Shown here: positions 1 through 8,601 of the stretch, piece after piece | Layout: the number at the start of each line of letters is the position of its first letter | How positions within the stretch are numbered: position 1 is the first letter of the stretch | Origin: a virus | Strand: one strand, 5' to 3' | DNA: 25,364 bases | IMG/VR virus record: IMGVR_UViG_3300046751_000453 | Span: 1 to 25,364 of that record | Program-made: the position numbers and the translations under genes | Notes under the pieces: model-generated | Seen by the model: the letters and a program-made list of their open reading frames with translations, nothing else | The model's database searches: none | Told to the model about the DNA's origin: nothing

Positions 1-1
1 T

Positions 2-709
2 AACTACACACACATCCGTCGCCGCACAACTATCGTTGCAGACAACTTCTCAGCGCTAGATTTGGCCGGAAGAAATGACGAATTAAGCTACCAAATCGCA
101 AAGCGCGGCAAAGAATTGAAGCGCGATATAGAAGCGGTTTTGACTGCGAACAACGCGCAAGTTGCTGGCGATAGCGCAACAGCTCGTGAAACAGGTGGCT
201 TGGGCGCGTGGATCGCGTCAAACGCAAACGCTGGTGCAGGCGGTGCGTTGGCAACTGGTAACGGTACTACTGCACGTACAGACGGCACTCAGCGTGATTT
301 CACTGAGACAATGCTGAAAGACGCGATGCAGCAAGCATTCGTTTCTGGCGGTCAGCCTTCAATCTTGATGGTAGGCCCACACAACAAGACAGTTGTGTCA
401 GGCTTTGCGGGTATCGCGGCACAGCGTTACCAAGCGCCATCAGACGCGCCGACAACAATCATCGGTGCGGCTGACGTGTATCTGTCTGACTTCGGGACGC
501 TAAATGTGGTTGCAAACCGCTTTAGCCCAGAGCGGACAGCATATCTACTCGACCCAGAGTACGCATCTGTATGCTACCTACGTCCAATCCAGAACGTCGA
601 GCTTTCGAAAACTGGTGACGCCGAGAAGTCAATGGTTATCGCCGAGTTCGGCTTGAAGGTGACCAACGAAGCGGCACACGCGGTTGTTGCGGACTTGAAC
701 GTATCATAA
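2..709 (+). CDS. Major capsid protein, SU10-type (5' end cut by window edge)
   Basis: This is the main head-shell subunit. The frame is open to the left edge, reading NYTHIRRRTTIVADNFSALD before the first in-window TTG at 62, so the true start lies outside and TTG 62 is not a start. The segment KRGKELKRDIEAVL followed by a Gly/Ala-rich stretch (TARETGGLGAW) and a C-terminal half with GPHNKTVVSGF and AADVYLSDFG matches my memory of the SU10/DUF5309 major head family. About 235 residues are visible; family members are usually about 300-350, so roughly a quarter to a third is missing. The SU10-type adaptor gene two genes downstream supports the call. A GC-rich tetraloop hairpin follows the stop. 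The family assignment is by motif recognition, not by alignment. Confidence 0.85.
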   Translation, partial: NYTHIRRRTTIVADNFSALDLAGRNDELSYQIAKRGKELKRDIEAVLTANNAQVAGDSATARETGGLGAWIASNANAGAGGALATGNGTTARTDGTQRDFTETMLKDAMQQAFVSGGQPSILMVGPHNKTVVSGFAGIAAQRYQAPSDAPTTIIGAADVYLSDFGTLNVVANRFSPERTAYLLDPEYASVCYLRPIQNVELSKTGDAEKSMVIAEFGLKVTNEAAHAVVADLNVS

Positions 710-716
710 GACTGAC

Positions 717-736
717 GGGGCGACTTCGGTCGCCCC
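717..736 (+). terminator. UUCG-tetraloop hairpin after the capsid gene
   Basis: GGGGCGAC (717-724), loop TTCG (725-728), GTCGCCCC (729-736) form a perfect 8-bp stem with the very stable C(UUCG)G loop, 7 nt after the capsid stop. The bases after it (TCTCACTTCT) are pyrimidine-rich but not a clean T tract. It is therefore either a leaky terminator lowering downstream expression or a 3' mRNA stabiliser for the abundant capsid transcript. Confidence 0.65.
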
Positions 737-757
737 TCTCACTTCTGGGAGATAGGC

Positions 758-1063
758 ATGCCACAAAAGAGATTATTTGGACACGATCCACTTACCGGCA
801 TCACGCAATATTGGCACGTTACTGATAAGGGCGAGTACGTGATTGAGACGCAGCAAGACGTCACGGCGATCGCGGAAGCAAACAAGCGTCAGTACAACGA
901 TACCCCCGATAAACACCGCGACGTCAACAAGGTGGCGTCAATCCCATTAAACGTGTATTATGACCTCAAGAGACGAGGCATTGCGGACGACCCGAAGAAG
1001 TTTAAGCAGTGGCTCAACGACCGAGACAACAGAGTATTTAGGACAAGGGCGGGCACGCTGTGA
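758..1063 (+). CDS. Small conserved head-region protein, function unknown
   Basis: 101 aa, starting at ATG 758 behind a GGGAG Shine-Dalgarno. It opens with MPQKRLFGHDPLTGITQYWH and has a basic C-terminal half with KKFKQWLNDRDNRVFRTRAG. No signal peptide or membrane segment is visible. It lies between the major capsid and adaptor genes, and its stop overlaps the adaptor's GTG start in a GTGA tetramer, which suggests translational coupling. Small genes of this kind commonly follow the capsid gene in short-tailed marine phages; a minor head or head-completion role is inferred from position only. Confidence 0.75.
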   Translation: MPQKRLFGHDPLTGITQYWHVTDKGEYVIETQQDVTAIAEANKRQYNDTPDKHRDVNKVASIPLNVYYDLKRRGIADDPKKFKQWLNDRDNRVFRTRAGTL

Positions 1064-1680
1064 GCATTACAACTTATTCCGAGCTGAAGTCTAGCATAGC
1101 TGACTGGTTGCTACGCGACGATCTGACGTCCGTCATACCGACGTTCATCTCGTTGGCCGAGAGCCAGATTAACCGCGACATCCGCGACCACCGCATGGTG
1201 AAGCGTGCGACGGCGGAAGTTGACACGAAATACTTCTTAAAGCCGTCAGACTGGCTGGAGACGATCCGCTTTCAGCTTAACACGACGCCAATTGCGACGC
1301 TGCTGTTTGTCACGCCGGATCAGGCGTCGGAGGAGCAAGTGCGGTTCACCGCATCTGGCAAGCCGAAATACTTTACCAACGTGGGCACGCAGATCGAGGT
1401 CGTGCCGACGCCAGACGCCGTATACACCGGCGAGCTGATGTACTACGCGAAGGTGCCCGCACTTTCCGATAGTAATACGAACAACTGGCTGCTAAACTCT
1501 GCACCAGACATCTACCTGTACGGCACGCTGATGCAGGCGGCGCCATACCTTAATGACGATGAGCGTATTGCCGTGTGGCAGGGCTTGTATCGTCAGGGAG
1601 TTGAGGCGCTAAAAGTGCAGGACGAAAGATCACGCGTTGGATCGTCCAGCCTGAGAATGCGCCCGCGCGCTATAGCATAG
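1060..1680 (+). CDS. Head-tail adaptor protein, SU10 adaptor-like
   Basis: 206 aa, GTG start at 1060 overlapping the previous stop by 4 nt. The N-terminal helix pattern TYSELKSSIADWLLRDDLTSVIPTFISLAESQINRDIR, the central KPSDWLETIRFQLN and ASGKPKYFTNVGTQIEVVPTP, and the C-terminal helix beginning PDIYLYGTLMQAAPYLNDDE are the recurring elements of the phage adaptor family of SU10 and P22-gp4-like systems. Such proteins form the dodecameric ring between the portal and the tail nozzle. Length fits the family (about 200 aa). Position after the capsid and before the tail genes agrees. Assigned by remembered motif pattern. Confidence 0.75.
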   Translation: MSITTYSELKSSIADWLLRDDLTSVIPTFISLAESQINRDIRDHRMVKRATAEVDTKYFLKPSDWLETIRFQLNTTPIATLLFVTPDQASEEQVRFTASGKPKYFTNVGTQIEVVPTPDAVYTGELMYYAKVPALSDSNTNNWLLNSAPDIYLYGTLMQAAPYLNDDERIAVWQGLYRQGVEALKVQDERSRVGSSSLRMRPRAIA

Positions 1681-1689
1681 GAGAAACAC

Positions 1690-2061
1690 ATGGCAACCAT
1701 ATCAGATTATGTATTGGATGCAGCGCTGTCTAAGTTAGACACAGAAGCCAATCGCATAGACATTACATCACAGGAAGTAACGAGCTACACAGAGGCGACT
1801 AGCACATATACGCTAGGGAATAGCACCTCAGTTTCGTTTGGTGCGCCGCAAGATGGTGATACGTCAGGCCGCAAGACAACATGCGCAGCGATTACGGATG
1901 GCAGCGTTACTGGGTCTGGCACGGCAACGCACTATGCGGTTACTGATACGTCAAACACGCGCCTGCTTTGCACTGGCTCATTAACAACATCGCAGAGTGT
2001 GGTTTCTGGCAATACGTTTACCGTTACAGCATTTGATGTAGAAATTCCTGATCCTTCATAA
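1690..2061 (+). CDS. Small Ser/Thr-rich structural protein, unknown
   Basis: 123 aa, ATG 1690 preceded by AGGAGA. The N-terminus (MATISDYVLDAALSKLDTEANRIDITSQE) is helical in character; the rest is a Thr/Ser/Gly-rich beta-type sequence (STYTLGNSTSVSFG...GSGTATHYAVTDT). No transmembrane segment or signal is seen. It begins the lower-GC fibre block that runs to about 6160 and sits between the adaptor and the first fibre. A decoration, tail or fibre-base role is a guess from position and composition. Confidence 0.65.
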   Translation: MATISDYVLDAALSKLDTEANRIDITSQEVTSYTEATSTYTLGNSTSVSFGAPQDGDTSGRKTTCAAITDGSVTGSGTATHYAVTDTSNTRLLCTGSLTTSQSVVSGNTFTVTAFDVEIPDPS

Positions 2062-2072
2062 GTAGGTGAAAT

Positions 2073-4361
2073 ATGGTTGTTTTAGCCAATAGAGTTAAGG
2101 TAGCTACGGCAACCACTGGTACTGGTGTAATTACGCTAGGTAGTGCCGTAACGGGCTACCAATCTTTTGCTGATGGCGGCGTGGCTAATGGTGAGACTGT
2201 TCGCTACACGATAGAAGATGGTGATAACTGGGAAATCGGCACAGGCACCTATACGGCTTCTGGAACAACGCTTTCACGCACAGTTTTAGAAAGTAATAAC
2301 GCAGACAATGAGATTAACCTGTCTGGCGATGCGGTAGTGTTTATCACGGCGGCGGCTGATGATATACAGCAACCACCATCAGAAGGTGCATTTGCTAACG
2401 GCGATAAAACCAAGCTAGACGGCATTGAAAGTGGTGCTACTGCTGATCAGACTGCTGCTGAGATACGTACTCTTGTAGAAAGTGCTTCTGACAGTAACGT
2501 ATTTACTGATGCAGACCACACAAAGTTAAACGGGATTGAAACAGGTGCAACTGCTGATCAAACTAAGTCAGACATTGATGCACTGAATATTGATGCAGAC
2601 ACAGTAGACAGCCTACATGCAAGCAGCTTCTTGCGTAGTGATGCAAATGATACTTATACAGGGTTGCTTTCTTTTGGTAGCACAGGAACAGGAATATATG
2701 GAAGCGATGGTTTTCCATTAGTGCAAGTCAACTCAAGCAGGGCTTATTTTGGTAGCACAAGTAGATCAACTACGACACTTGCAAGTAATTCGTCTACGGG
2801 CGCAAAAGCAAATGTAAGTGGCACAGACTACACAATCTGGCATGCTGGCAATGACGGTTCTGGTAGTGGCTTAGATGCTGATACTGTTGATGGATACCAA
2901 ACAAGTGAAGGTAGTACAGCAAGTACACTAGCTGCGAGAAACAGTAGTGGCGATCTTTATATGAGGTATGGCGTTTCAAGTTATCTCAATATGTCCCATT
3001 CGTCTGCCACACGCAGTTCAGACACAGTATTCTATTCATCTACAGACAACTACCTACGCAAAAACAATGCGACAGGTTTCAAAACTTCATTAGGGTTAAG
3101 TTCCACAGACAGCCCGACTTTTTCTGGCCTTACAATCACAGGTGATAACTATATCACGATGCAAGAAGGCCACTACGTTAATCGTCGCTTTGAGGTAGAC
3201 AGTGCGGATAACTCTGGTACGATTTACATTTTACTATGCCGTAACGCTGCAAACAATGATGTCAATGGCACGATCACGATGGATCGCACAAGTGGGCTTA
3301 GACACGCTTGCAAATGGGACATAATTGTTAGCTCTGGAAGCAGCACAACACCTGTTGGCAGCCTTATGGGGCATAGCGTTGCGGGTAATGGTCAACCGAC
3401 AGCAAGATTGGTGACACTGACTTACAGTTCTGCGAGCTATGTCGCCTTGGAGATTACTAACCCTGACAACTACTACGAAACCACAGGGGCATATTTCAAC
3501 GGTCGCATCGTTAACTCTGGGTCAAACACTTTTACATGCTTACAGCCAGCGAGTGTGAGTGCTGTTAGCTCAATGTATACTTCAACTAGCCGCACAATAA
3601 TGAGTAACGACTTGGTAGTTGGAAACTCTATTTATGTGCCAAATAACATTTACCACGATGGTGACACAGACACTTACATAAACTTTGGTACTAACACTAT
3701 TACCCTTGCCACAGGCGGTTCTAGTGAAATCACAGTTGACACCACAGGTGTACGTCTAGGCGACACAGGCAACGGCTACTTCCAACCTGTCACTGGCAGC
3801 TATGGCTCTATCCAGATTGATGGCGGTGCGCATAATAGCTACGAGGGCTATAGCATCGGCGGTCGGGCTGTGTTTATGCATAATAATAGTACCCTTTATG
3901 GTCTGTTTGATGACATAAACAATAGTTGGGCTATTAGAGGTACTTTTAACGGTACTACAGAACTATACCACTCAGGTAATTCCAAACTCCAAACAACCAG
4001 CTCTGGCTGTACAATAACAGGTGACGTAAACAGCACTTCAGACATCCGTTATAAGAAGAACATTGAACCCATAGACAATGCACTAGAGAAGGTGCAGTCC
4101 CTTAAAGGTGTGACATTTGATTGGGACAATGATGCGTTCAAGGAAACAGAACAAACCAAGAAGCCAGAGTTCACAGAACGTGCCACAGGTGTCATTGCTC
4201 AAGATGTTGAGAAGGTATTACCAGAAGCAGTTCGTGAAAACGAGGATGGCTTCAAGAACGTTGCATACGGTAACATGGTTGGCTTGTTGATAGAAGCAAT
4301 CAAAGAACAGCAAACTCAGATTGATGAACTCAAGGCAGAGGTTGCGGAACTTAAAGGCTAA
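2073..4361 (+). CDS. Tail fibre with C-terminal S74 autocleaving chaperone domain
   Basis: 762 aa, ATG 2073 behind AGGTGA. Residues 1-100 form a virion-attachment-like domain common in marine phage fibres. Residues 111-127 and 148-165 are two trimerisation-type linkers of the form D(K/H)TKLxGIExGATADQT. A long beta-rich shaft follows (roughly 180-640). From residue 656 the sequence [20 protein letters not shown] and [19 protein letters not shown] is a Peptidase_S74 intramolecular chaperone. By analogy with endosialidase tailspikes, the Ser656/Lys661 dyad would self-cleave and release about 107 residues after trimer folding, ending in a coiled coil ([18 protein letters not shown]). The gene is AT-richer than the head genes. 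It is probably a receptor-binding fibre; the receptor cannot be read from sequence. Confidence 0.88.
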   Translation: MVVLANRVKVATATTGTGVITLGSAVTGYQSFADGGVANGETVRYTIEDGDNWEIGTGTYTASGTTLSRTVLESNNADNEINLSGDAVVFITAAADDIQQPPSEGAFANGDKTKLDGIESGATADQTAAEIRTLVESASDSNVFTDADHTKLNGIETGATADQTKSDIDALNIDADTVDSLHASSFLRSDANDTYTGLLSFGSTGTGIYGSDGFPLVQVNSSRAYFGSTSRSTTTLASNSSTGAKANVSGTDYTIWHAGNDGSGSGLDADTVDGYQTSEGSTASTLAARNSSGDLYMRYGVSSYLNMSHSSATRSSDTVFYSSTDNYLRKNNATGFKTSLGLSSTDSPTFSGLTITGDNYITMQEGHYVNRRFEVDSADNSGTIYILLCRNAANNDVNGTITMDRTSGLRHACKWDIIVSSGSSTTPVGSLMGHSVAGNGQPTARLVTLTYSSASYVALEITNPDNYYETTGAYFNGRIVNSGSNTFTCLQPASVSAVSSMYTSTSRTIMSNDLVVGNSIYVPNNIYHDGDTDTYINFGTNTITLATGGSSEITVDTTGVRLGDTGNGYFQPVTGSYGSIQIDGGAHNSYEGYSIGGRAVFMHNNSTLYGLFDDINNSWAIRGTFNGTTELYHSGNSKLQTTSSGCTITGDVNSTSDIRYKKNIEPIDNALEKVQSLKGVTFDWDNDAFKETEQTKKPEFTERATGVIAQDVEKVLPEAVRENEDGFKNVAYGNMVGLLIEAIKEQQTQIDELKAEVAELKG

Positions 4362-4379
4362 TAGTGGAGTAACACGAAG

Positions 4380-5036
4380 ATGGCTATACAAATCAGTGGT
4401 ACAGAAGTAATCAGCAACAGCAGGGGCTTGAACAACATAGCTTCTGTTGACGCAACTACGGCAGCATCCATAAGTGCGGCTGGTGTAGGTGGTGGTGGTA
4501 CTTTTGAGAAACTTTCAACCACAACCATATCTAGCAGTACATCTGTGGTTTATACAAATCTATCAGTAGACACCCATAACAGGTTTCAGGTTCATTTGTC
4601 AGGAATAGAGGCCGCAAGTGGAAGCACAAAGCTATCTATGCGGCTTGTGTCAGGCCCAGATAGTAATGGCTGGTACAATAACTACAACATATATGGAAGT
4701 GAAGCAGCTATATTTCAGATGGGTCAGTCAGCCACAGTCATAGACAACGACAGCCAAATTGGAATGATTTGGTTACTTCATGAGGATATGGAGTTGGGGC
4801 GTACTACACCTTATTCGGCAGATTTAATCATTAATGTATATGGCGTTGGCTCTGCATCTTCATTGTATCCAAGAGCGCATTGGTTTGGAAAAGTAAACAA
4901 CGATACAATTGCAGGGCATTGGTATAACACCAATTCTGTGGCGGGTACACCAAGCGGGAAACAGGCTTTTGCGTTTTCTGCTTCTGGCGGCACTATGGAT
5001 AAGGGTACATTTACTTTATATGGGGTTAATGACTGA
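4380..5036 (+). CDS. Second tail-fibre / receptor-binding-like protein
   Basis: 218 aa. The N-terminus MAIQISGTEVISNSRGLNNIASVDATTAAS is a recurring leader of marine phage tail proteins, followed by a Gly spacer (GVGGGG) and a beta-rich C-terminal domain of about 170 residues ending FTLYGVND. No chaperone domain is present. The stop overlaps the next ATG as TGATG, coupling it to the putative tail chaperone at 5036. It shares the lower GC of the neighbouring fibre. A short accessory fibre or fibre tip is likely; exact role unknown. Confidence 0.65.
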   Translation: MAIQISGTEVISNSRGLNNIASVDATTAASISAAGVGGGGTFEKLSTTTISSSTSVVYTNLSVDTHNRFQVHLSGIEAASGSTKLSMRLVSGPDSNGWYNNYNIYGSEAAIFQMGQSATVIDNDSQIGMIWLLHEDMELGRTTPYSADLIINVYGVGSASSLYPRAHWFGKVNNDTIAGHWYNTNSVAGTPSGKQAFAFSASGGTMDKGTFTLYGVND

Positions 5037-5317
5037 TGCCTAAAAAGTATATAGACGGTGTAGAGCATGAGCTAACTGCAGAAGAAGTTGCGGCATGGGA
5101 AGCTGAAGTTGCTGCATGGGAAGCAGAAAGACCGACAAGATTAGCCAAGCACCAACGAAGAAAAAGAGACAGATTGCTTCAAGAAACAGATTGGTGGGCT
5201 TTGTCTGATGTAACCATGACTGATGCGCAAACGGCTTATCGTCAGTCTTTGCGTGACATTACCACACATTCTAATTGGCCCGATCTCAATGATGATGATT
5301 GGCCTACGAAACCGTGA
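5036..5317 (+). CDS. Tail-fibre assembly chaperone-like protein (Phage_tail_APC type)
   Basis: 93 aa, ATG 5036 overlapping the upstream fibre stop by 1 nt. The N-terminal part is an acidic, Trp-containing helix with an imperfect tandem repeat (EEVAAWEAEVAAWEAERP). The C-terminal part, RRKRDRLLQETDWWALSDV and AYRQSLRDITTHSNWPDLND followed by a final WP, matches the R-D-x-LL-x-x-(T/S)DW ... YRQxLRD ... WP pattern of Phage_tail_APC. Such proteins are thought to help fibres fold or assemble. A second gene with this C-terminal domain lies at 9941, again directly behind a fibre gene. Confidence 0.7.
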   Translation: MPKKYIDGVEHELTAEEVAAWEAEVAAWEAERPTRLAKHQRRKRDRLLQETDWWALSDVTMTDAQTAYRQSLRDITTHSNWPDLNDDDWPTKP

Positions 5318-5328
5318 GGAATAACTAA

Positions 5329-6159
5329 ATGCTTGGCTTTGTCGCATTAGCATCAGCACCGTTAGCAGATGACGTTTCCAAAATTAACTACGAGTTTTCT
5401 GCTAACGAAATAACTGCTGGCGTTCCAGTAGTAGATAGCGCCAATGCGTTTATTACTGTTCCATGCACTGCTGATGACATAACGACAACGCCCGTTGTTG
5501 ATGCGATAAGCATAAGCCACATTTACAACTTTGCTGCCACTGAAATAACTACAGGCGCAGTCCTCGTTGACATTGTGACAATGTTTGAAGATGAAACGAT
5601 TATCCCAGCGGATACGATTTCATCCAATCCAACGATAGACCAAATTGATGTATCAGTTACGTCAAACTTTACGGCGGATAGCATTAGCGCAACGCCAGTT
5701 GTTGACAGTATACCATTGTCGGTTACGTCCAACCTCACAGCGACAGAGATTACAAGCGCTGCGCCAACTATAGACAGCCTCACACTTAGCTTTGTCTATA
5801 ACCTTGCTGGCGATGAAATATCCACTGCTGCGTCAAGCGTAGATAGTATTGCGGTTTCTGTTATCAGTAACTTTGTGCCGATTGATATTAGCACAACGCC
5901 CGTTGTTGACACTCTGCCAATACAGCAGAGATACAATCTGTTAGCTAACGAAATCACTGCAGGCATACCAACGCTTCCCGCGCGCTTCTTGTGGGACTTC
6001 CAAGAGTTAGTGTCAGAAACGTGGAGCGAAATAGATGAATTATCTATGTCTTGGGTAGCGCAGAATGAGACAAGCGAGACTTGGTCTAACATTTCTGATA
6101 TAAATGCAGTATGGTCGGAGCAAAGCGAAACGCAGGAAACGTGGAGCAGCGCAGCATAA
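5329..6159 (+). CDS. Repeat protein with VDS repeats and C-terminal Trp-Ser repeats
   Basis: 276 aa, ATG 5329 behind GAGGAA. Residues up to about 225 consist of about nine degenerate units of 21-24 residues following (N/Y)-h-x-A-x-x-I-(S/T)-x-x-P-x-V-D-(S/T)-h (for example NFTADSISATPVVDSIPLSV). The final part carries three shorter units of the ETWS(E/N)I...WSEQS type, ending QETWSSAA. No Cys-rich motif or membrane segment is evident. Repeat proteins of this type occur among tail genes of marine phages and probably form an elongated fibre or baseplate appendage; function is unproven. The repeats invite unit-number variation between related phages. Confidence 0.65.
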   Translation: MLGFVALASAPLADDVSKINYEFSANEITAGVPVVDSANAFITVPCTADDITTTPVVDAISISHIYNFAATEITTGAVLVDIVTMFEDETIIPADTISSNPTIDQIDVSVTSNFTADSISATPVVDSIPLSVTSNLTATEITSAAPTIDSLTLSFVYNLAGDEISTAASSVDSIAVSVISNFVPIDISTTPVVDTLPIQQRYNLLANEITAGIPTLPARFLWDFQELVSETWSEIDELSMSWVAQNETSETWSNISDINAVWSEQSETQETWSSAA

Positions 6160-6171
6160 AAGGTCTTTAAG

Positions 6172-7113
6172 ATGGCAGATACAACGACAACAACTTATAA
6201 CTTAACGAAGCCAGAAGTCGGCGCGTCCGCCGATAGCTGGGGCACAAAGCTAAATAGCAACTTCGACAGTATCGACAACTTGCTCGATGGAACGACGGCC
6301 ATTGCTCCAAATCTGACCGAGGGATCGTGGAGTGTTGGCGGCACTTCCATCGCATTGACAGCGGCAGAGTTAAACATCTTGAGCGGCGTCACTGCAACGT
6401 CTGCTGAGTTAAACTTGTTAGACGGTGCGACGACAGCCACGTCGACTACAATTGCGGACGGTGACCGTGTAATCGTAAACGACGGCGGCACGATGGTGCA
6501 AGTTGCCATGACAGACTTGGCCACATACTTTGGCGGCGGCATCACAAGCATGACGACGCTTACGGCAGTAGGCGCGCTAGATAGCGGCAGCATTACATCT
6601 AACTTTGGCGCAATCGACAACGGATCGTCGAACATCACAACGACCGGCACAGTGTCGTTTGGCACGCTGACAGACGCAACGACAAGCGTGACGTCGATTA
6701 AAGACGAAGACGACATGGCGTCTGACGATGCCTCCGCGCTTGCAACGCAGCAATCGATCAAGGCGTATGTCGATGACAAGTCAATTACGCAAACGTCTGG
6801 CTCTGCGCCGTATTATGGCGCGCGTGCGTGGGTAAACTTTGAAGGCTCAGCGTCTGGCGCCACAATTCGTGGAAGTCAAAACGTGGCCAGCGTGACGCGC
6901 AACGCCGCTGGTGACTACACAGTGACCCTGACAACGGCTATGGCTGATACGAATTACGCTGTCGTCGTAAATGCTATGGCGAGCGATGGTACGGGTGGGG
7001 TTAGATTCCACGGCGGATATCCAAGCTCGACAACTGAGATAAATGTTTACGCTACGAGTGATGCTAGAGCCGGCAGTGATTTATCAATGTGGAATGTAGT
7101 CATCTTTGGTTAG
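6172..7113 (+). CDS. Tail fibre protein with AELNxLxG linker repeats
   Basis: 313 aa, ATG 6172. The N-terminus ([33 protein letters not shown]) is the standard attachment module of many phage fibres. It is followed by [27 protein letters not shown], a classic trimeric shaft repeat, then a Gly/Ser/Thr shaft, a short linker ending [13 protein letters not shown], and a C-terminal beta-rich tip of about 105 residues ending [11 protein letters not shown] rises again from here relative to the preceding block. Probably a host-recognition fibre or a tail-tip component. It stops 9 nt before the nozzle-like gene. Confidence 0.75.
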   Translation: MADTTTTTYNLTKPEVGASADSWGTKLNSNFDSIDNLLDGTTAIAPNLTEGSWSVGGTSIALTAAELNILSGVTATSAELNLLDGATTATSTTIADGDRVIVNDGGTMVQVAMTDLATYFGGGITSMTTLTAVGALDSGSITSNFGAIDNGSSNITTTGTVSFGTLTDATTSVTSIKDEDDMASDDASALATQQSIKAYVDDKSITQTSGSAPYYGARAWVNFEGSASGATIRGSQNVASVTRNAAGDYTVTLTTAMADTNYAVVVNAMASDGTGGVRFHGGYPSSTTEINVYATSDARAGSDLSMWNVVIFG

Positions 7114-7122
7114 GAGTACGCT

Positions 7123-8601
7123 ATGCCTCTGGTGAAGCTAGACATACCAGCCGGCGCGGTACGCAACGGCACAGAATACGAAACAGGCGGACGTTGGCGC
7201 GATATGTCACTCGTCCGCTTTTACAATGGCGTCCTTCAGCCGATCAACGGGTGGCGTAAACGCGTCACAAACCAGCTCACCGGCATCCCGCGCGCAATGC
7301 ATACGTGGCGCGAGAACGACGGCACGCGCTGGTTGGCCGTTGGCACAAACTCTAACCTGTACGCGTTTGAGGCGGGCAACACTCTAGACGACATTACGCC
7401 AGCAGACTTAACATCTGGCTCCGCGACGCAGACAGGCTCCGTGGGCTACGGCGTTGGCGCATACGGCGCTGATGAGTGGGGCGCGCCACGTCCAGAGGCG
7501 TCTACAACGCTTGTAACGCCAGCGGCGGCGTGGAGCTTGGATAACTGGGGCGAGTACCTTGTTGGCGTCTTATCTAGCGATGGACGCATGTTTGAGTGGG
7601 ACTTAACGTCTGGGACTGCGTCGGTAATCGCCAACGCGCCTGTCGGCGTTGACGGCGTCATCGTCACAGAGGAGCGCATCATCTTCGCGCTCGGCGCGCA
7701 GAACGATCCGCGTCGCATCGACTGGTGCGACCAAGAAAACAACACTCAGTGGACTGCGTCGGCGACAAACCAAGCCGGTAACCAGATACTGGCGACCAAC
7801 GGCAAGATCGTCACCGGCTCCAAAGTGCGCGGCGGCACGCTAATCCTCACGGACATCGATGCACACTTAGCCACATACTTGGGCCAACCGTTCGTGTATC
7901 GATTTGACCGCGTAGGCACTGGCTGCGGCGCTGCGTCGCAAGGCTGCGTCGTGCAAGTTGACGTAGGGGCAGTGTGGATGGGCCGCGACGGCTTCTGGAT
8001 TTACGACGGTGCAGTGCGTCCGTTAGAGAGCCCAATTGCTGATTACGTGTTCCGGAATCTTAACGAGAGCCAGATCACGCGTGTGACGGCGTTCAACAAC
8101 TCCAAGTATGGCGAGGTATGGTGGCTGTATCCAAGTGGAGACAGCAACGAGTGCAATCGCTACGCCGCGTGGAGCTATCGCAATAACACATGGACAATCG
8201 GCGAGCTTGGCCGCACCGCAGGCACTGACGGCGGCATCTTTGGCCAGCCTATTATGGTGACCGCGGACGGCTACGTTTACGATCACGAGGTTGGCTGGAA
8301 CTACGACGGCAACGATCCGTTTGCTGAGACGGGGCCAATTGAAATCGGTCAGGGCGATAACTTAGCCGTCATTACGCGCCTCATACCTGACGAGCGCAAC
8401 TTGGGCGACGTCACAGCGACGTTCACGAGCCGCTTGTACCCGAATGCAGACGAAAGCACGCACGGGCCGTTTACGCTCACCGCTGAGACAGACGTGCGCT
8501 TTACTGGACGGCAAGTGAAGCTGAAGGTGACGGGCGCCAAGAATAGCGACTGGCGTGTTGGAGACATGCGCGTTGACGTGAAGCAAGGGAGCAAGCGATG
8601 A
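7123..8601 (+). CDS. Tail nozzle / P22 gp10-like stabilisation protein (tentative)
   Basis: 492 aa, GC-rich. The N-terminus PLVKLDIPAGAVRNGTEYETGGRWRDMSLVRFYNGVLQPINGW and subsequent blade-like segments (RWLAVGTNSNLYAFE, GEYLVGVLSSDGRMFEW, DGFWIYDGAVRPLESPIADYVF, NNTWTIGELGR) suggest a beta-propeller-like fold as in the P22 gp10 and SU10 nozzle families. Those bind the adaptor ring and hold the tail tube and needle. The order after the adaptor and among fibres fits, but no diagnostic catalytic residues exist and the assignment rests on pattern and context. The stop overlaps the next ATG (GCGATGA). Confidence 0.55.
   Translation: MPLVKLDIPAGAVRNGTEYETGGRWRDMSLVRFYNGVLQPINGWRKRVTNQLTGIPRAMHTWRENDGTRWLAVGTNSNLYAFEAGNTLDDITPADLTSGSATQTGSVGYGVGAYGADEWGAPRPEASTTLVTPAAAWSLDNWGEYLVGVLSSDGRMFEWDLTSGTASVIANAPVGVDGVIVTEERIIFALGAQNDPRRIDWCDQENNTQWTASATNQAGNQILATNGKIVTGSKVRGGTLILTDIDAHLATYLGQPFVYRFDRVGTGCGAASQGCVVQVDVGAVWMGRDGFWIYDGAVRPLESPIADYVFRNLNESQITRVTAFNNSKYGEVWWLYPSGDSNECNRYAAWSYRNNTWTIGELGRTAGTDGGIFGQPIMVTADGYVYDHEVGWNYDGNDPFAETGPIEIGQGDNLAVITRLIPDERNLGDVTATFTSRLYPNADESTHGPFTLTAETDVRFTGRQVKLKVTGAKNSDWRVGDMRVDVKQGSKR

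Noticed and set aside
62-64. TTG 62 as capsid start
   Set aside because: The same frame is open to the window edge with capsid-like sequence upstream.
6195-6779. 194-residue minus-strand ORF
   Set aside because: Shadow of the Thr/Ser-rich fibre gene; low-complexity antisense translation without family features.
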